From Yersinia proxima (GTDB lineage: Bacteria; Pseudomonadota; Gammaproteobacteria; Enterobacterales; Enterobacteriaceae): 64,000 nt of DNA. Of this stretch, positions 60,748 to 64,000 are shown in pieces. The notes below the pieces were generated by a model that was given only the letters and a program-made list of their open reading frames with translations, searched no databases and was not told the DNA's origin. The stretch lies in assembly GCF_902170785.1 (NCBI RefSeq), contig NZ_CABHYG010000009.1:1-64000 (forward strand), given 5' to 3'. Both the position numbers and the translations under genes were made by a program. Within the stretch, counting starts at the first letter, position 1. Each line of letters opens with the position of its first letter.

Positions 60748-62151
60748 TTACGGGTTCTCCTGTGAGTCATTGTCTTCATCACTGAGAACCGGGGTAACAA
60801 ATTGCTCTGGATGTTCGCGGAAACGGTTGTAATTAGCCTCGGATGAGAAGAAGTAGGTTTTATCGCCATAACTATATTTATACTCAGCCTTTTGGTTCGT
60901 CAGGTGAGTTTTATCAACTGGATCAATGACATCCAAGGTAACAACCGTCGTGAAGTAATTCACGCCCGCCTCAAGAGATGCTTTGGGAATAACTAACTCT
61001 TTATCATCACTTTTCCAATCTTCCAGTGGGATTGGATTACATCCCCCAGCTTTGCCGATAGACGGAATAAAGATATGCACCGCACAAGCAACACAGATCA
61101 CCTGATTACCCTCCATCACATAACCCTGATCACCGCACAATAGGCAAGCGTCAAAGACCACACTCAGGCGCAAGCGATCGGGATAGCGGTTGATAATAAA
61201 GAAGCGCACAGCTTTACCATCATCAGCCACCCAGACAAAACGGTGTAATTTACCATCTCGCACTTGCTCAACGGGGATATGAACTAAGCCATCGGCGGCT
61301 AACTCGACGGGTAAAGCCTCCGATAATTGAGGGGGTTGAGAGGCGACTTTATCCCAGTAAAGCTGGGCTCCAGCCACCACGACCCAAGCCAGCAAGGAGA
61401 AAATAAAGATTCTACGTACATTACGGTAATCAGCTAAGGCTTTGCGGTGCGCAATTGGCTCCGAATGTTCAGTAACCACCTTACTGGAGTGGTGCAACGG
61501 TATTAGATAACACAGGGTCGTTATCGCCAACAACAGTGCGCAAACATAGCTTAACCAGGCATGACCATTGGTGACTAAAGCAACATAACTGAGCAGTGAT
61601 TTGGTTAACGGCAAGACCTGTAGCTTCATCAATAACAAGATTGCATCGCCACTCAGCGGCAAAATCAGCAATAGCGTTAACAGGACCAGCAGTGGCCAAC
61701 GGATATACCGCAACTGCCTTACCATCATCAACAGCAATACTGCACTGAAGACAACCCAAGCAAATGCCACCACAATGGCAGCCAGGTTAAGTAGTAAATC
61801 AGTATTGATCACATGAGTATTGGTAAACGCGCCCAGATTGGGGTTATTCCCCCAATTAAATGCAGCCCCCAATACCAACAATGCCTGCCAACCATAGCCT
61901 ACTGCGCGGCCAAGGATAAATTGACTGAATAAAAATAATATCAATGCAAGGAGTTGAATCCCCGCCAGAGCTAACTGCAATTGCTGCGATTTTGGATAAT
62001 GAGCACCGGCCCACATCCCTGCCACCACCATAAGTATTGTTATCCATACGACGCGATTTAATGCAGGCGCAGGCCTAACAGCCCAACTCAGCCCCAGTAA
62101 TAACGCGACAGGTAAAAAGGCTTGTAGTACGGAAACAAAAAAGTAACTCAT
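60748..62151 (-). CDS. DUF2318 membrane protein with cysteine-rich domain (iron cluster)
   Basis: A 467-residue protein with about eight or nine N-terminal membrane helices (residues 1-270) followed by a periplasmic-type DUF2318 domain. Cysteine motifs are DACLLCGDQGY, ICVACAVHIF and AGGCNPIP, which suggest metal or redox binding. A YHS-like stretch (KAEYKYSYGDKTYFFSSEANYNRFREHPEQF) near the end adds a further metal-binding look. Homologues lie next to p19 in Campylobacter. The ATG at 62151 follows AAGGTG at five-base spacing. Confidence 0.85.
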   Translation of the reverse strand: MSYFFVSVLQAFLPVALLLGLSWAVRPAPALNRVVWITILMVVAGMWAGAHYPKSQQLQLALAGIQLLALILFLFSQFILGRAVGYGWQALLVLGAAFNWGNNPNLGAFTNTHVINTDLLLNLAAIVVAFAWVVFSAVLLLMMVRQLRYIRWPLLVLLTLLLILPLSGDAILLLMKLQVLPLTKSLLSYVALVTNGHAWLSYVCALLLAITTLCYLIPLHHSSKVVTEHSEPIAHRKALADYRNVRRIFIFSLLAWVVVAGAQLYWDKVASQPPQLSEALPVELAADGLVHIPVEQVRDGKLHRFVWVADDGKAVRFFIINRYPDRLRLSVVFDACLLCGDQGYVMEGNQVICVACAVHIFIPSIGKAGGCNPIPLEDWKSDDKELVIPKASLEAGVNYFTTVVTLDVIDPVDKTHLTNQKAEYKYSYGDKTYFFSSEANYNRFREHPEQFVTPVLSDEDNDSQENP

Positions 62152-62249
62152 TAGCACACCTTGGAGGGATCACAACACCTGCCAGTTATCACTGCTGACC
62201 TTACAGGAAACTGATAACACCCATTATCTGACCATTTATCATAAAGAAA

Positions 62250-62277
62250 AGCCGCGACAACGATGCTGCCATCGCGG
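62250..62277 (-). terminator. Hairpin between the P19 and DUF2318 genes
   Basis: GCCGCGA and TCGCGGC form seven-base GC-rich arms. On the minus strand the hairpin is followed by TTTTCTTTA. It lies 9 nt past the P19 stop and could attenuate the downstream six genes relative to FTR1 and P19. Confidence 0.75.
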
Positions 62278-62286
62278 CCAGTGTTA

Positions 62287-62814
62287 TCAATTCAGGCCGG
62301 TATATTTAAAGTCATAACTCACATCAAAAGGTTTCCACCAGCGACCAACACCGGTTTCGCTATCGGTATGGCGATGCAGACCCGCTTTGGATGGCTCGCT
62401 GATATGGTAGGTAACTTTGTAATTACCTACGCCCATCATTTTGATATTCGCGCCATAATGTGGGCCATCACTGGCAACCATTGGCATAAATGTACCTTCT
62501 TGCTTAGCACCCGTGTCTGTATTCACCAAGGTATAAGCGATGGTCAGGTATGGCATCCATTCACCGGCACCGAAACCATTTTTATTACCTTCAGTAGCAT
62601 GAATATCCGCTTCCAGATGGATATCGGCTTTCGCGGCAGGCAAGCCCATGCCACGAGGCTCCATATCAATCGGTTGCAAATAAACCGCAGCAATTTCCAT
62701 ATCATTAATTTTGATAGGTTCGCCCGCAGGATACTCTTTAAAGGCAAAAGCAGCAGGTGCTGCAAAAATACTTGCAATGATGCTGCTGGCAATAATCGTT
62801 TTCTTCATAGTCAT
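62287..62814 (-). CDS. fetP: Periplasmic iron-binding protein P19 (FetP-like)
   Basis: A 175-residue secreted P19-family protein. The signal peptide ends AAPAAFAFKEYPAG. Conserved His and Met residues lie in PRGMGLPAAKADIHLEADIHATEGN, DGPHYGANIKMMG and SKAGLHRHTDSETGVGRWW, which form the copper and iron sites in characterised homologues. It would bind iron for the FTR1 permease next door. The ATG at 62814 has GAGGGTG upstream; an ATG two codons later (62808) is the alternative. Confidence 0.93.
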   Translation of the reverse strand: MTMKKTIIASSIIASIFAAPAAFAFKEYPAGEPIKINDMEIAAVYLQPIDMEPRGMGLPAAKADIHLEADIHATEGNKNGFGAGEWMPYLTIAYTLVNTDTGAKQEGTFMPMVASDGPHYGANIKMMGVGNYKVTYHISEPSKAGLHRHTDSETGVGRWWKPFDVSYDFKYTGLN

Positions 62815-62894
62815 GTAACACACCCTCAGGTATCAAATGATAAGTACAGTTTGTTATTCACACCGGCATCATGCCGGGCCATCATACTGAGATA

Positions 62895-64000
62895 TTACTG
62901 AGCCGGAATAGCGCGCCCCCGCCGCTGCATTACCCACAAGGCAACCAGCGCAGCAATCAGCAATATTCCTTGAGGAATCAATGTTTCCAGATACGGATAG
63001 ATCCCTAACCAACTAATTTCAGGTACGCCAGGCAGCAGTGTTGGCTCAAACAATTTGCCTTCAATCAACTCAAGAACACTCTTACCGGCAAACACAAATG
63101 CCATCAGGTACATAAAACCACCGGTAAACATAAAGAAGGGTTTGAGCGGCAATTTGACGACGGTAAAGCGCATGACCAGATAAGCCACCAGCAAGATGAC
63201 ACAACCGACACCAAAACCGGCCAAGATAGACAGGTGACCGCTCGTTGTACTGGCGTCACCCATCAGTGCGAGATAGAACAGAACGGTTTCAGCCCCTTCG
63301 CGGTACACCGCCAGGAAACTGGTTAGCCATAGCCCTATCATTGAGCCACTACTGAGTGACTTGGAGAATTTCCCCTCCAGATAGGCTTTCCATTGGCGTG
63401 CTTCCGTTTTTGATAGCAACCAATAACTCATGGAGAACAGCATCACCACCGCAATCATCATGGTGAAACCTTCTAATAACTCTCGACTTTGCCCTGAATT
63501 TGCAAATAGCCACTGGAAGACAAAGGCCGTTAACACACTGGCAATTAAGGCCACCACCACGGATTGGCGAATCAGTGGCAATTTGTCCTGATGATTGTTT
63601 TTCACCAGATAAGCGACGATAGCCGCCACAATCAGCAAGGCTTCCAACCCTTCGCGCACAATGATCAGCAAGCTGTAGATGAACAGACTCCAATCCGTTT
63701 CATCCCCGCCACCGAGCATCTCAACCGCGCTGGCCAGATCTTTTTGCAAGGCCACGGCTTCCGTTTGTAGCTGTTCTACTGGCTGACCGGCTTTCATCAA
63801 ACTGACTAAGCGGGTGAAATGGCCCTCTAATGTTGATTTGAACGCAGCATCACGCGAGCCAACTTTATTCTCCATACCGCTGGCTTCGAATAAATCAAAA
63901 TAAGTATCCTGGACGGCCATCATTGCTGGCGTGGTTTGCCCGTTCTGGTACTGGCTGATGGCTTCGCTAATAGCCTGATTTATTTTGCTGGAAACAGCTG
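62895..64000 (-). CDS. fetM: FTR1-family iron permease (FetM-like), 5' part outside the window
   Basis: The stop is at 62895-62897 and the frame remains open to the right edge, giving 368 codons of a longer protein. The last seven or so membrane helices are visible, with two REGxE iron-binding motifs: IVREGLEALLIVAA and VYREGAETVLFYLAL. The upstream part (EQLQTEAVALQKDLASAV and before) is a periplasmic helical domain as in bacterial FetM. Any Met starting inside the window, such as 63923, is internal. It heads the visible iron operon and imports iron with P19. Confidence 0.92.
   Translation of the reverse strand, partial: AVSSKINQAISEAISQYQNGQTTPAMMAVQDTYFDLFEASGMENKVGSRDAAFKSTLEGHFTRLVSLMKAGQPVEQLQTEAVALQKDLASAVEMLGGGDETDWSLFIYSLLIIVREGLEALLIVAAIVAYLVKNNHQDKLPLIRQSVVVALIASVLTAFVFQWLFANSGQSRELLEGFTMMIAVVMLFSMSYWLLSKTEARQWKAYLEGKFSKSLSSGSMIGLWLTSFLAVYREGAETVLFYLALMGDASTTSGHLSILAGFGVGCVILLVAYLVMRFTVVKLPLKPFFMFTGGFMYLMAFVFAGKSVLELIEGKLFEPTLLPGVPEISWLGIYPYLETLIPQGILLIAALVALWVMQRRGRAIPAQ

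Noticed and set aside
62895-63923. FTR1 gene starting at the ATG at 63923
   Set aside because: The frame stays open beyond it to the window edge and the family has a long periplasmic N-terminal domain, so this ATG is internal.

Overview
The window looks like a chromosomal segment of a Yersinia species (Enterobacterales). The best evidence is the hmsHFRS polysaccharide operon next to phoH, the arginine succinyltransferase operon astCADBE, the FTR1-P19 iron cluster, chaA, cbl and an OmpC/OmpF-type porin, all closely enterobacterial in sequence. The Yersinia assignment is inferred from protein resemblance and gene content; no database was searched. No rRNA, tRNA, CRISPR array, phage or transposase gene was seen.

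Left part (1-10.9 kb): a regulator-like open frame runs off the left edge on the minus strand. It is followed by a seven-gene chaperone-usher fimbrial operon on the minus strand: major pilin, chaperone, minor pilin, two more chaperones, usher, tip adhesin. A strong terminator-like hairpin sits after the major pilin gene, and a 1.16 kb AT-rich leader lies upstream. Then comes an arsRBC arsenic-resistance operon with a visible promoter and operator.

Middle part (11-32.9 kb): the amidase-activator lipoprotein gene actS, a RpiB/LacAB-like isomerase, a 1007-residue autotransporter and zinT with a Zur-box-like site. The lower histidine-degradation genes follow as hutFD and hutC-hutIG, arranged around palindromic HutC-like operators. 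Next are a general porin, the complete astCADBE operon with sigma-54, ArgR-like and NtrC-like sites upstream, and a YdcR-like MocR regulator.

Right part (33-64 kb): a cyanide-insensitive-type bd oxidase (cioA, cioB and a DUF2474 peptide), a NarX-like sensor kinase without an adjacent response regulator, cbl, an MFS exporter, a siderophore-interacting flavoreductase behind a Fur-box-like site, chaA, phoH, a GNAT acetyltransferase and hmsHFRS. These are followed by an M24 peptidase, fhuF behind a perfect 7-1-7 Fur box, an AlaX-type editing protein, a LysR regulator and tehB. The window closes with an eight-gene iron-uptake cluster: FTR1 permease (cut by the right edge), P19, a DUF2318 membrane protein, two FtsX-like permeases, an ABC ATPase, a TlpA-like thioredoxin lipoprotein and a c-type cytochrome.

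Common themes are metal handling (arsenic, zinc, calcium, iron, tellurite), surface structures (fimbria, autotransporter, poly-GlcNAc, porin) and amino-acid catabolism (histidine, arginine). No wholly unknown multi-gene system stands out. The least familiar items are the three-chaperone fimbrial operon with its internal hairpin, the NarX-like kinase lacking the central cysteines, the iron cluster ending in a cytochrome c, and palindromic intergenic elements near 17.5 and 56.6 kb.
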